From Cladobotryum mycophilum (taxonomy: Eukaryota; Ascomycota; Sordariomycetes; Hypocreales; Hypocreaceae), in contig CM071589.1 in the NCBI GenBank assembly GCA_036429605.1, forward strand, positions 2,170,001 through 2,234,000: a stretch of 64,000 nucleotides of DNA. Reading direction: 5' to 3'. Shown here piece after piece: positions 10,581-21,795 of this stretch; the first letter of the stretch is position 1, and each line of letters starts with the position of its first letter. The notes beneath the pieces are model-generated. The model worked only from the letters and a program-made list of their open reading frames with translations, had not been told where the DNA came from and ran no database searches. A program made the translations under genes and the position numbers.

Positions 10581-13060
10581 CTAACGGCTGAATACAACAA
10601 CTATAGTACTTGAATCGTATAACATCTCCTGCTCTCTACTATCTTCCTCAGCCTACTACCAAATCCGTGCCATCCCACGTCTACTACTTTCAGCTAGATC
10701 ATCTACTAGCCTTTGTGCAACAGCAGCCTCCACACACTGATCTTCCATATTTAACCAATCTATATAAGCCATCATCTCTTCCTTTATCCAGTCTCTTATA
10801 GGCCAACTTATCTTACAGCGCTAACCCATTTGCTTATAATCTAAGCACCAGTTATACATTGCTTTAAAATATCACTGCGGCAGTCCCACGGCCTTACAGT
10901 ATAACTAGTTTATCCTACTTCCAGTAGGCTACTTCTTATACTAAGCCTCTCGTGCAGTAATATACCGTTGGTATATAGCTTCAGGCGCATCAAACTGTGG
11001 CTATTGTACTGGCCGCCTTGGCTCTGGTGTTATTACTACCGTTAACTCTGGCTCTAGTGCTATTACTATCGTTAGTACTGGTAATATTAGTTGTACTGGT
11101 ATTGCTGCTATTAGCTCTAGTGGTATTAGTGTTGTTGGCTGTGCCGGTGCTATTATTGCTGCTTGAATGGATAAGGCTAGAAGCTCTTGATGCCGTAATG
11201 GGCATACTCGAGAAGATCTTATGTGCCTAATTTGATGGCATTTACTGTATTAAGAGGGCTTTCTTTGTTGCTTAACGCATTCAAAAGCGTTTAGTTCTCG
11301 CAGGGTACTTAACTATGGAATATTAGATCTTTCTAATAACCGGGTAGGCTCAAGCCTTTAAGACTCTAATAGATATAATGGCTACCCAGGGCGTTGGAGG
11401 TGCTAATGTAAGTGGAAGTGTAATAATAGAAGAACCTGCTTTTGCTCTTGTAAAGAGCTAATCTAATAAAGGCAAGGCAAACCAAATGATCGTGTAAAAG
11501 TCCCAGTACAGATAGGTAAGGGAGGCGGATCTGTTTTCTATAAAAGCTTTCGTTATTCCTCAACCTTCCGTAGTGCCTCGTACGAAACCCAGCCATATAT
11601 AGCAGAGTATAGCTTATTTAAGAGTTTAATTAGTACTCGAATTTGTTGCCTAGCCTGGTTAGATCATAACTCTAATAGCTAATTAAGTAATACATATTTT
11701 ATTACTCTTTAAGCTTTAAAAAGATCTAATATAGATCTCTTTAAATAAGACTTAAGAAGGGTATAAATACCTTCAACGCGAGATATAACTACATTACTAA
11801 AATATATATACTGATTTACCTAAGCCTTAATAAGCTTTTCTTTATATGGCTGAAGCCAGGTATCCTTAATATATATAACTTCCTTAATATAACCCGGAAG
11901 ATATTGTTGTTTAAACTATTAAATACGCTCGATAAAGGCTACCTCTGTTAAAGAGTTAATAATTATATGCCAAAATTGGTAAAACGCATCCCAGTTCTTA
12001 GACCCATTGGCTCTGATTGCTATTATTTTCTCTTATATAATAGCAAATAAACACTCTTATATAATAAAAATAGGAAGGCAATGCCGAACAATAGCCTTAT
12101 TTGTATGCCAAAGACAAAACAGTGATTATACTAATGGAAATACTATTATAACAGCATTCATATATACAAGACAATAATCTATAAGTATTACAGATAGAAG
12201 CCTAGTACTATAAGCCTTATATATAGATCAAAGCCGATCTAATACCCAGATATAATCTTCCTCTTACTCGCCACTTAAGAATACAAATACAATACAGAAA
12301 GATCTCTAATAAGCATTAATACTAATAATATCAAAAAGCGGCATCTAATATTTATTAATCTTATAAGTACAGTCTAACAATAGTAGGTCTAGGTATACCT
12401 AAAGATACTATAATAAGTCAAGGTAGGCAAATAAAATAGCTATTATCCAGCCATCTTTATCAAATTTTATTCAATTCCAGAACCCCTCGTTGTCTAATTG
12501 GTTAACGAGAGCATGGATTATGCTTTACCCTTTGTATATCTCTTGTCTTATATTGGCAATATGGTTATAAATATCTTACCGTGTTACTAGATTATTGCCT
12601 TGCTCTTAACGTATGTAGGTCTGGATATCTTTTAAAGTAATACCTATAGTTACTAGCTTTTAAAGTTCTGTATCTTCTTAAATACCTAACTTGCGATAAT
12701 TTAGATAAGCAGATAGATATAAGCTTAGAGGATAATTATATGCTAAGAATCGCTTATTAGGCCAATAGTATAAGGTCCATATTATCTTATCTAATAATTC
12801 CTTGGCTAATACCAAAAACTCATAGCCAGTCCCTTTAGTTATTGTTTTATGTTAGTGATCTTTTAAAGGATTTTATACTTTAAAGACTCTATCATATACA
12901 TACATAACTTTTTTCTACCGTTTATTAAATTACTTAACCTTCCAGTAATAAATACATATCTACGAGTAATTGCCTAATTATTAATTACCGTGAATAGCAC
13001 ATTGCGGGAGTTATAGCTACCTTCTGGGGGCAGGCAGTTATCGGGAAATAAGGTATTCAT
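10581..13060 (-). pseudogene. MULE transposase, RIP-degraded pseudogene (about 826 aa originally)
   Basis: Reading the minus strand from the ATG at 13058-13060 gives one continuous Mutator transposase interrupted by about 40 in-frame stops (hand count). They sit where Gln (CAA/CAG) or Trp (TGG) would be expected, as C-to-T and G-to-A change produces. The order is: N-terminal NCLPPEGSYNSR; FAR1-like DNA-binding region (about 12700-12960); MULE catalytic domain with LLLDCTYK (first Asp at 12372-12374), second Asp in LIDY (12177-12179) and a candidate Glu near 11943-11945; SWIM zinc motif CTGTFTRSFGLPC (about 11470-11515); decayed CCHC knuckle (about 11225-11262); low-complexity linker; and a C-terminal segment with RDWIKEEMMAYIDW. 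One frame slip occurs at the T-run 12909-12914. The gene cannot make a functional protein. Confidence 0.93.
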
Positions 13061-13081
13061 CACGCTTAATTTAAGGCTTTA

Positions 13082-13278
13082 TAATCCATGGATTGAGGCT
13101 GCTCGAGGCTATAGATACACTTTTCAATCCACGGATTGAGGGATTAAGTTCATTCTGATCCGAATGAAATACAGCTCTCTGATTGGCTGGGACCCACTTT
13201 AGTTGGCTATGCTGACATAATACTCACGCCCAGGCGCGAGTATTAGAATCACGCCTAGGCGCGATTCTATGGGCTCCC
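13082..13278. repeat. Right terminal inverted repeat of the MULE (197 bp)
   Basis: Reverse-complement partner of 10298-10494. This copy is closer to the presumed ancestral sequence, with C/G retained at seven of the eight differing positions. Confidence 0.95.
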
Positions 13279-13287
13279 AACCCTGAG
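13279..13287. repeat. Target-site duplication, right copy (AACCCTGAG)
   Basis: Exact 9-bp copy of 10289-10297, immediately outside the right inverted repeat. Confidence 0.95.
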
Positions 13288-13608
13288 CTGTTGCTTACCT
13301 AGTACTTGTAGACTGTAATACCACTGGATCATCGCTGGAACCCACACTAATTTGGTAGCGTCCATGGCTTGTTCCGCCTGGACGGTGTCAAGCCTAGGCT
13401 CAACTAGGGCCGAGACCAAAACTTCGAGATCTCATCTGATCTGACACCCTGGAATTCAAACAAACGCGCACGTCTTTGTTTGTATCAACAAATAAACAAC
13501 AACTTAACCGGGCCAACCGACCGACCAACCATTCCATTCGTTTCGTTTCGTTTCGTTCCGTTCCGTGCCTCCCCCCTCTTGTTTCAAAACATCAACATCC
13601 TGCCTGAG
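13288..13608. other. Intergenic: promoter and 5' UTR of the cytochrome b5 gene
   Basis: A short spacer between the MULE and the next start codon. It has a TTCGTTTCGTTTCGTTCCG-type pentamer repeat near 13537-13564. The transposon sits only about 330 bp upstream of the start, so it may have displaced the original promoter. Confidence 0.5.
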
Positions 13609-14600
13609 ATGGGTCTCCTCGGCCTGTCCCTCATCGTCGCATCGGTCGTCTATGTAATCATCCGCCCGCCGGCCTGGTTCTGGACATGGCGAGGCTTCAG
13701 GGGCTTCATCGCAGATGGCAAATCAACATCGCCCAGCCAGCGCAACGAGGGCGCGACAAAGGAAAGCCAAGATGGGCCGCCCAGGATACGGAAAGAAGGT
13801 GCTGCGGCGGCGACGTCCGCATCGATGCAGCTCAACGATCGCATCGCCATGCCTCCCCCTCCCCCTCCTCCAACGATTATACCTCCCACCATCGCAGAGC
13901 CGGAAGACGATGAGGACTCTCCAACGACCCCCAAAGCCACCGCAACCGTATCCGTGCAGCCAGTCCCTACCTTTTCCCTCTCCAGCGACTCATCGACATC
14001 GACAGCGACGTCCATGATGCCCCCACCACCACCTCCGAGTCTATCACTAAACCCTCCGTCTCCGTCCCCGTCCGCCGGCCGCATCCCTTCCCTCGCCCAG
14101 TTCCCAGCTCCCAACTCTATCCAGCGCGCCCGCGGCCCTGCCCCCAACCGCAACCCTACCTCCTTATCCTCTGGCCTCGCCCCTCCCCCAACGCTCTCCT
14201 CCAAGCCCGAGAAACCCAGTCGCAAAGTCATTCTCACGCCGGGCCACTCCCCGCTTGACTGGGCTCGCATATCCGGCCCCAACGCCGACCTGCGCGGCCT
14301 CCCGTCTTCGACCCCTTACCTGCGCGTAACGCCCTCGATGCTCAAGGTACAGACCGGCCGCAAGGGCAAGGACGCTTGGATGGCCCTCAGCGGCAAGGTG
14401 TACAACATTACCCCTTATGCGAAGTTCCACCCCGGCGGTGTGCCCGAGTTGATGAGGGGGCGGCCAGGGACGGCACCAAACTGTTTGGTGAGATTCATCC
14501 CTGGGTCAACTACGAGACTATGCTGGCGGCTTGCTTGATTGGTCTACTGGTAGACGAGCCAGAGGTAGGACATGAGAGTGAAATGGACAAGATGGATTAG
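13609..14600 (+). CDS. Membrane-anchored cytochrome b5-like heme-binding protein (frame broken at a G run)
   Basis: About 330 aa once one missing base is allowed for. An N-terminal membrane segment (residues 1-25, GLSLIVASVVYVII) is followed by a long Pro/Ser-rich disordered region. A C-terminal cytochrome b5 domain (about 245-320) has the first heme His274 in HPGG and the second, about His297, in EIHPWVNYE. The arrangement resembles yeast Irc21 and other b5-domain electron carriers of the endoplasmic reticulum. The reading frame changes inside the b5 domain at the five-G run 14456-14460: six G would join PELMRG to AARDGTKLF. As given, the protein would end early with a wrong tail and lose the second heme ligand. 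I chose the ATG at 13609 over an in-frame upstream stretch because it starts the membrane anchor. Confidence 0.82.
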
Positions 14601-14805
14601 ACTTTTTTTTCGTCAAGTATAAAGACTAGCGTTTTCAATATGGTGGCTCATTGATATACTACTGTATCAATAATCAGGTTATTTATCTCGAGGTAGAATT
14701 CCGGGGAGATATAGCGGTTCTGAGACTAAAAACACATATTATACATAGAGAGATACCCCCCTTTTTAAAAAATAGATAATACACAAAGACGGTGGCCCTC
14801 ACACA

Positions 14806-17363
14806 TCACCGTCTCTTACCAAACCTAAACTTGAGCTCATCATCACTATCGTCGCTATCCGCAATCTCCAACTTGAGCGCCGATCTCGCCCTCTTGGCTG
14901 GCGGTGGATCCATACTCCCCGCCGATTCTGGTGCCGCGCGCTTCGCCTGACTCGATTGCGAGGGTTGGCTGCGTGTACTCCTCTGGGACTGCGTCCCGCC
15001 TCTTCTGGTAGCAAGTCTGTTTGCTGGCTCTGGCTCCACAGACCTAGCACCATCCTCGTCGCTACTATCCAACGCAATAACCCTTTGGTTACGCCTCTGA
15101 GGGGACGGCTCCGAAGGCGGTAGATTTGACGTCTCTAGAGTAGACTGATGGCTCGCCGCCTTCTTCCTCTCACTCGCTTCATCCTCCAACCAGTAGTTAT
15201 CTCCCACACCAAACTCCTTATTCTTCACTTCCGTCAGGGCAATAATCACACGAGCAGGTTGTCTGCCCACAGCTTCACCGCGCCGGCGGAACTTTTTGAA
15301 GTTCTTCAGGCCGTTCCACCTGGGATCCCAACGCCCCTCGATGACATCTTTGTCCCTCGTTCTCTGTGATGCTCGTTCCGGTAGGCGAATCTCCATCTCT
15401 TCAACAATGTTTAATCGTCGGATTTCAGCCAGGTCAATGCCCTCGGGTAAATTTGCCAAGTCTTCCTGCTCAGCCCGTGCTCGAGCCTCAGCTTCTTCAC
15501 GGTTCTTTGCAGCTACTGCGAGAACATCTATTTCCTCCTTAATTTTCTTCTTCTTTTCAGTCTTGACTGGCGTAGGAGCCGTTGGCTCTTCCTCAGGCTC
15601 TGGAGAGGGTACAGCAAAAGCTTCGTCTAGACGTTGCCGCTTGAATCGTGCTACGGCAGGTGCCATTCCCTCCATGAGATCATCTTCAGGTAATGGTTCT
15701 GCTACTCTCTTCCTTTGTGATCTCATGGACCTGCCAGCGATAGCCTGGCTTTCAGGCACCGCGGGGGCATTGGGATCCTGTGAAACAAACAAACCATCTT
15801 CCTCCTCCACCTCGAATGGCTGAGCTGGTTGTGAAACAACTTGTTGCGTTGTTGGAGCTGGCGGTATATCGTTCATATCAATATCGTCGTCATCATCAAA
15901 CCCAGCAAACCGCCTCTTCACTGGCTTTCGCGCTCCGCCTCGTCTAAGAGGTGCTGGTTGTGACTCCTGCGAAGGCTCCTGGGCTGCAGGGATTACCTGG
16001 CTCTCTTGATTTAGTCGAGACGCAGGCGCCGGTTGGGATTGCTGTGCAGCTAGTGATTCCTGATCGCCTCCGGATGATTCCACCTCCAAGGGCCGTCGTA
16101 GTTTGCTGGCATCCTTGATTAGGATAGCTTCCAGAAATTCATTTTGCTCGATTGGTCGATGATCAAGCTTTAAAGAAACACCTGTGAGAAACTCCGTATA
16201 CCAACCGATTAGGTCCCCCTTGCCCGGTAGATACCTCACAAGAACTACTCCTTTGCCCTCGCTGCCATCGTCGAAGCTCCCAAGACCCTTTTCGCCCGCA
16301 ACTTCCTTTACATATCGAACAAATTCATCCACTGTCGTTTCTGCTGCTTTGACAGTCCGCAGCATGGCCTTTCCACATCCGTTGGTAATCGGGGCCAAGA
16401 GGTTATGATACTGAGTCTGGTCGTAAAAGATGAATGTATACCCTTCAAATACAGCGCTTCGTCCAGGATTCGGAGTGTAGATGTCATCTGGATGTTGGAC
16501 TGGCTCACCACCTCGCGGCGGCAAGTGATCCAATTCCCTTGGCCAGTATTTATCGAAATCTTGCTCCAGGTGACTAGAGCCGGAACCATCATCGTCTTCG
16601 GGGGTGCTGTGACTGATGTTATGGCATCGAGAAAAGTCTCCGTGACAATGTATTTCCCATTGATTAGGGCCTGAAGGCCTTTTGCCGTATTTCGCTTTTT
16701 CGATATGACATGCGACGTCCATTGTATGTTGTAGTCGGTTAAGAGTTTAATGTCGAGCTGCTCGAATTGTGCCTGGAGGGAGTGGAAAGGCTGGGCCTGA
16801 AGCTCTTTGTTGGTAAATGAAAAGGTGAATACGACCGGGAACCACCTCAGACTGTGTTCCGTTAGCGGATGATGATGGCTAGCATGAGGCCGCTTCTTAC
16901 CAAAACGTGCTGGGACATTTGCCCATGGTTATCTCTGCCTCGTCGCCGGGAACGACATATTTGCTTCCCTTGATCTTTTGCCCATCCACAAATGTTCCTA
17001 TTTTTGTTGCCAAGTCCTCGATGGTGACACTCGACCGGCCGGAGACGCTGTGCGCACCACCCGCTTCGACATTATCGACCGTGATAGTGAGGTGTTTGCG
17101 GGAGATGGTATTATGCGAGATTGCCAGTTGGCCAGCTGAATTAGAAACTTTAGTATACATAATATCCGAGGACATTTGTCTCAAAAAACCACTCACGCTC
17201 TGCTGCAGTCCTCCCAAAGAGGTATGTCTTGCCCGGTCGCAACCAGAGTCGCCGACCTGATCCAGCAGTTAGCACGATTACACCCAACCAACCATACCTA
17301 CCTACACCCACTCTCAAATAACGACTCACCTTGAAAGGCCTCTTCGCTCTCCAATAGCCACAT
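14806..17363 (-). CDS. nbs1: Nbs1-type subunit of the Mre11-Rad50-Nbs1 DNA double-strand-break complex
   Basis: Four exons on the minus strand: 17363-17330, 17256-17197, 17135-16901 and 16851-14806; about 791 aa. Introns are GT-AG, and the 49-nt third intron has a GCTAAC branch. The N-terminal FHA domain starts MWLLE and includes LRPGKTYLFGRT and SHNTISRKHL. A BRCT region follows (HVISKKRNTAKGLQALINGK). The disordered half carries the conserved Mre11-binding block NFKKFRRRG (near 15281-15305). The extreme C-terminus, DDELKFRFGKRR, resembles the acidic/FxF Tel1(ATM)-binding motif. It should act in nuclear break sensing, resection and checkpoint signalling. The frame slips once in the BRCT region at 16600-16604: the coding strand has five C where six would join TAPP to EDDDGSG. 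I treat this as a probable sequence error. Confidence 0.9.
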
Positions 17364-18258
17364 CGCCTAGGCTATTCTCTTAGCCATAGGCCATCCCTCC
17401 AGCGCAGAAAGATGTAATTTGATCGTCGTCGCGATGACGTTGATGCTGCCGGTTTATCATGGAGTTTGTTGCGGGGCGTGCGTGGCGGACGCGACAGGGC
17501 AGGTTCCCATTCAACGCCAATTCACGTGCGCCCCTAAAAAGTCAATCTCGCAGGCTGCGATCCTGGTGCTTCCACTGACTGCATGGAAAGCTCCGTCGAA
17601 TGTCTCACTCATCGCCCGACCGTATTTCCGGAGGCGTCACTATTTACAAATAATTGACTAAATTCAACTGCACTTCTGATGATGTTGATTTCTCCTCACA
17701 CTTCTTTGAGCAGGTCGTAAAAATCTACTCTTTAGGGCCTTACATTGATAAGATCAACACTAGAATCACATCACATCGACCCTCTACGCGATCATTTCGT
17801 TTATTACTTCAAAATTATAAAATTATGTTATATAGACTATGGACGTAATCTGTCTCTTTATTCTATTCCCGAAATAATTAAAATCATAACAACTTCGTTT
17901 GGGTATCTCCTCACATCCAGAATAATCATTATCAATGACCTTCCCGTTGGGATATTGGACATATTTGGCAAGTTGGTCTACTTGCCCATCTTTGACAATT
18001 AAACTTGTCTCGTAAAACGTCAGGGACCAAACCATCCCAGCAGAATAATCCAGATTAGCTTCTGCCGCTCAGATGTTGGGGCAGTGTGCTGCTGAGAATC
18101 GTGAATCGTTTGTGCGAGGTGGTCGTCGCGAGTTTTGCATCATAGCAAATACTATAGTTGCACCCGTCCTGTGCGGGCAACTCGTCTCCCTGTTCTCCCA
18201 TGAACCGTATCATGGCCACATGTGACCAAGTAATGTGCGAAAATTCCACTGTTTATGC
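17364..18258. other. Intergenic, AT-rich
   Basis: Spacer between the nbs1 promoter and the 3' end of the transporter gene, noticeably AT-rich from about 17640 to 18000. I see no gene. The nbs1 promoter should lie just above 17363. Confidence 0.6.
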
Positions 18259-19767
18259 TCAAACCTTGGCCTTCTTCCAGCAATCGAGAAACATGCGCTT
18301 TCGCCCAACCTGCTTGCTTCTCATGCTGACCTCTTCGCTGTTCTCAATCTTGTAGGGGTCGATGTGTTCAGGCGCTTCGTGCCTTGCCTTGGCAATCTCG
18401 TCGAGTTCGGCAATCTTCCATCCTCTGACCATAGTCAAAACAGCCGCAGCAGCAATAAACATGACTCCGGTCCAGATCTGAGTGCCGAGATAGCTTCCAG
18501 TGCCAGCGACAATTTGAAGTGCAATCGGTTCGCTGAATATGGATGGTAGCACAATCATGATCCACATAATGTTGAGAGCGGATGGTACATTTTTCAGTCC
18601 CACGACTTCAGCAGTAACGGGGGCTATGACTGTCCAGAATGTGCCTCCGACGGTGCCGGCAATGAGCGCAAAGAAAATCAGCACACCGTAACTCTTGGCA
18701 TTGATCCAAATTGCCAAAGAAAAGACGGCAGCCATGAATGTCGTGCAAACAGCCATGTTGATTCGTCCAGTGCGGTCGCTAAAGTGACCAATCAATGGTC
18801 GACCAAGACCTTGCCCCAAGTTGAAAAAGGCACTCACAAGAGCAGCCTGAGAGGGGCGAAGACCGATTTCCCTGGCGTAATTGGCCAAACTGAAGATGAG
18901 GACAATATAGCCAAGAATGCTGAACCAGCCAAAGATGACAAGCAGAACGTATTCTGCACGTTTCAGGAGAGATGTATCGAAGGCCAACTGGCTCGAACCG
19001 ATAATCTTGTTCCGGTCTCTGAGAAGCAGTGTGCAGACGGTATTGACCACAAAGGCGATAATTCCGAGGATCCTAAAAGCCCATCCCAATCCGAGATTTT
19101 GTATCATAGCTCCGGCTGCGAACGAATATATAACACCTCCCAGTCCGGAGCCGCACGCAGAGATGCCATTCGCTAGAGAGCGACGAGTAGTAAACCACTG
19201 AGGAACAATGCCGACTGAAGGGGTGAAGAGGAATCCCATGCCGAAGCCGAAGAGAACACCTTGTGTGAGGAAGAGGTGCCATATCTGACTTGCAAAGCTA
19301 GCACAGATCAGACTTGCAGTTTCAAGGAAGATACCAATAAACATGGTCGGTTTGGTTCCCAATTCTCTGACACCGATGGTGGCAAGCGGCGATACCATCA
19401 TGGCGCAACTAATGCTCAAAGATCCAACAAAGGCATACTGCAAAGTCGTGGCGCCGGGGAACGTATTTTGGTCGAGATAATGAGCCAGGAAGACACCATA
19501 ACTTGAGTTCAATCCCCATGTGTGGCCATTGATGATAGCAATACACGCAGTGCAGACCCAACCGTATCCTCCATTTGGCGGTGGCTCGGGAGTATTGAGA
19601 GGCGATTCGTGAATCTGTGACTCGGTTGTTGAACCTTGATTATCCTTTTCACTGAGATTGTTACCCATAAGACCTTTGTTGTCAATGGATGGTGGCGGCT
19701 GAGTAGAGGACTGAATCTGGTCCTGGGTCCGCCCCGTATCGGCTGTAGTTTGTTGGTCGTTGTTCAT
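18259..19767 (-). CDS. MFS transporter, monocarboxylate/riboflavin permease-like (MCT/Mch family)
   Basis: A single-exon protein of 502 aa starting MNNDQQTTADTG at the ATG 19765-19767. The N-terminal 65 residues are polar and probably cytosolic. The MCT signature PPNGGYGWVCTACIAIINGH opens the first membrane helix. About twelve hydrophobic helices follow in two blocks of six, separated by a loop around RDRNKIIGSSQ. Helix 4-5 features such as GFGMGFLFTPSVGIVPQWF and GLGRPLIGHFSDRTGR are typical of fungal Mch4/Mch5-like carriers. The expected role is proton-coupled uptake of a monocarboxylate or a small vitamin-like molecule at the plasma membrane; the substrate cannot be read from sequence. 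The C-terminus is a charged cytosolic tail rich in Lys and Arg. The frame is intact. Confidence 0.88.
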   Translation of the reverse strand: MNNDQQTTADTGRTQDQIQSSTQPPPSIDNKGLMGNNLSEKDNQGSTTESQIHESPLNTPEPPPNGGYGWVCTACIAIINGHTWGLNSSYGVFLAHYLDQNTFPGATTLQYAFVGSLSISCAMMVSPLATIGVRELGTKPTMFIGIFLETASLICASFASQIWHLFLTQGVLFGFGMGFLFTPSVGIVPQWFTTRRSLANGISACGSGLGGVIYSFAAGAMIQNLGLGWAFRILGIIAFVVNTVCTLLLRDRNKIIGSSQLAFDTSLLKRAEYVLLVIFGWFSILGYIVLIFSLANYAREIGLRPSQAALVSAFFNLGQGLGRPLIGHFSDRTGRINMAVCTTFMAAVFSLAIWINAKSYGVLIFFALIAGTVGGTFWTVIAPVTAEVVGLKNVPSALNIMWIMIVLPSIFSEPIALQIVAGTGSYLGTQIWTGVMFIAAAAVLTMVRGWKIAELDEIAKARHEAPEHIDPYKIENSEEVSMRSKQVGRKRMFLDCWKKAKV

Positions 19768-21795
19768 TTTATCCGAACTTGAAGCCACTACCCTCGTAGG
19801 CTTTGCAAACCCACAAATCCTAACCCGTCAAACAAAACTTCTGAGAAGTTGGACGGCACGGCAGGGTCTAAAGCGTTTGTGAGGAGAAGGGAAATTTTCC
19901 AGCTGCAACTCTAGATCTATATGAGTTTGGGGGTGCTCGGAGATCCGATTTCCGCGCCGGGTATTGTTAGGAGACATGCCTGTTCGTTAACTCGCTTGGG
20001 TTCCCCATTATCCGTGACATGTCCGCGGGTCAGAACCACTCTTTTCTGCAACTGGACGTGGTCTCCCCCAAGCTTCTAGGCAACGGAAATGGCCGACCGG
20101 GAATAGTCCCACCGTAAAGAGCTTAAGGGCCAAAGCGAAGTTAGCAAGTTGGTGCGGATAACCCCTTGCTCGCTCGCTTGTGACGTTGATTGTGGCTGTT
20201 GGTAGTGAAATTTCCCCTCCTCCATTCAGCTGGATTCGAGGAGTCATTGACCGGCGGATAGAAACAGCTCGGCAGCGTAGAAAAAGCAAGGGATTCATTG
20301 GTTCCAACCCTGATGGCGACTTTGCCGCCCCCAAAATTTTCATCATGTTTTCTATGTTGTCGTACTATTACCGTTGACCGACCCAAGCCAGTCTACCCAA
20401 AGGGCGTCGCCTGTACAGGCAGGCAACGGCAGGGTTATGAGACTATGACTCCGGCCGGACAAGGAAATCCACTCACTACACGTGGTGGGCCGAACGGGAT
20501 GGCGCCGAGTGGAATTTTGGCCCGGTTTGTAAGCTTTTTGATTCGGCTGAGTGTGACGGGGACCTGGAAAAGCTCATGCATTCTGCCGCGGAATAGCGTT
20601 CCGTTGATGAAATGATTCATGTCTACTGTTACTGTTTCTGTACTGCACTGCCGTATGCGGAGTCCGGAGTCGGGTATCAAGATGGATGCCGAATCTGCAA
20701 GTGACACAGGAAAGTGAATTAGCAAACAGATGCCGTTGGTTTGAATGTTTGAATGCCCGTTATAGAAACAGGAAAAAGGAAATTACACAGTCGGATGATG
20801 ATGATGATGCCCTAACAATTTCCCGAATCCGAAAAACTCTTTACCCTCGTTGAAAACCCTACTTTACGTAATCGCAATGTCGGCGCTGAAAACGGCAGTT
20901 CACCGCGGCTTATCCGGCGCCGCCGCTCTTGCCTCCACTTGACTGAGGTTGAGTCACTCGGGAACGGTAGCCAAGACATGAGACACACCAATGATGCTCA
21001 ATCGGCAAACAACAAGCAACAAACAACAAACAGCATCTTCCAACAACACAGTATGAGTTGAGATTTATAGGGTTTATTTTTTTACCAATGCTTCTGCCCT
21101 AAAACGTGGCCATCGGCGGCCGATCTCTTTCAAGCCCGGTGTTAGTCGGTCTAAAGACGACATCTCGCAAAGGGCAGATGACCTTTTTCTCAGTCTGTTC
21201 AAGGTTGACATGGCAATAATGTCTGGATATCAAGACGAAATCAACATTTTTCAATGAAAATACTAATCATGCTCACCGCTCATCGAAGACTGCTTCTCCA
21301 ATGGGAAAAATTTACGTTGAGTTCAGGCAGACCCACGTCTAGATCCATCTGGTGGATGCATACGAATACGGGGGCCACAATATCTGCCGGCAGAGACAGC
21401 ATGCCGCTTGTAGTGAGTACAGGGAATGCATCGCCGTTTCTCGGTAGATGGAAGGTCTAAAACAACTGCGAAACACATGGATCAGCCTTGTGGCAACATT
21501 TCAAGACACACTCACAAAGCACAAAATCCGGAAGAGCAAAGGCAAAAGTGAAGGATGGAACAGATGACGTAACCGTCGTTTCATTAAGAGGCCAGTTTCT
21601 ATAACACAGACCCGTACATTACACATCCATATTTGATAGCGACGCGATGCAAAAACGCGCATGCGCCGAAAATAATTCCGTTTATAATCCAAACAGGCCC
21701 GCACCAGCGGTGACCCGGCGTCACACAGGTATCATATCACCGGTCGCTCATCAACTAATAAAAAAATACACGAAGCGTACAAGCTATGGCGTTGC
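19768..21795. other. Intergenic, no supported gene
   Basis: About 2 kb between the transporter start and the 3' end of the acetate-transporter-family gene. The small open frames on both strands show no conserved motif or splice pattern. A short GAT repeat occurs near 20797-20811. Confidence 0.55.

Larger units (their letters stand above)
10298..13278 (-). mobile_element. Mutator-like DNA transposon (Hop-like MULE), complete but inactivated
   Basis: A 2,981-bp element bounded by 197-bp terminal inverted repeats that start GGGAGCCC, and by an exact 9-bp target duplication. The interior is strongly AT-rich, unlike the neighbouring genes. A degraded transposase reads on the minus strand from 13060 to 10581. 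Duplication size, long inverted repeats and transposase motifs all fit the Mutator superfamily; among fungal elements the layout resembles Hop of Fusarium (family knowledge, no search run). Differences between the two inverted repeats are all transitions. Both boundaries are intact, so this is one clean insertion rather than a rearranged fragment. The orientation given is that of the transposase. Confidence 0.95.

Noticed and set aside
10997..11230. Plus-strand open frame rich in Leu and Val (77 aa), looking like a membrane protein
   Set aside because: It is the antisense shadow of the low-complexity linker of the minus-strand MULE transposase.
13650..14282. 210-codon minus-strand open frame opposite the cytochrome b5 gene
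   Set aside because: Gly-rich shadow of the Pro/Ser-rich coding region on the plus strand; no domain.
14430..14480. A tiny intron to explain the cytochrome b5 frame change
   Set aside because: No GT-AG pair of plausible intron length preserves the conserved sequence on both sides; one missing G explains it fully.
16308..16592. Second open frame across the nbs1 BRCT region
   Set aside because: Shadow frame after the one-base slip at 16600-16604; the family sequence continues in the other frame.
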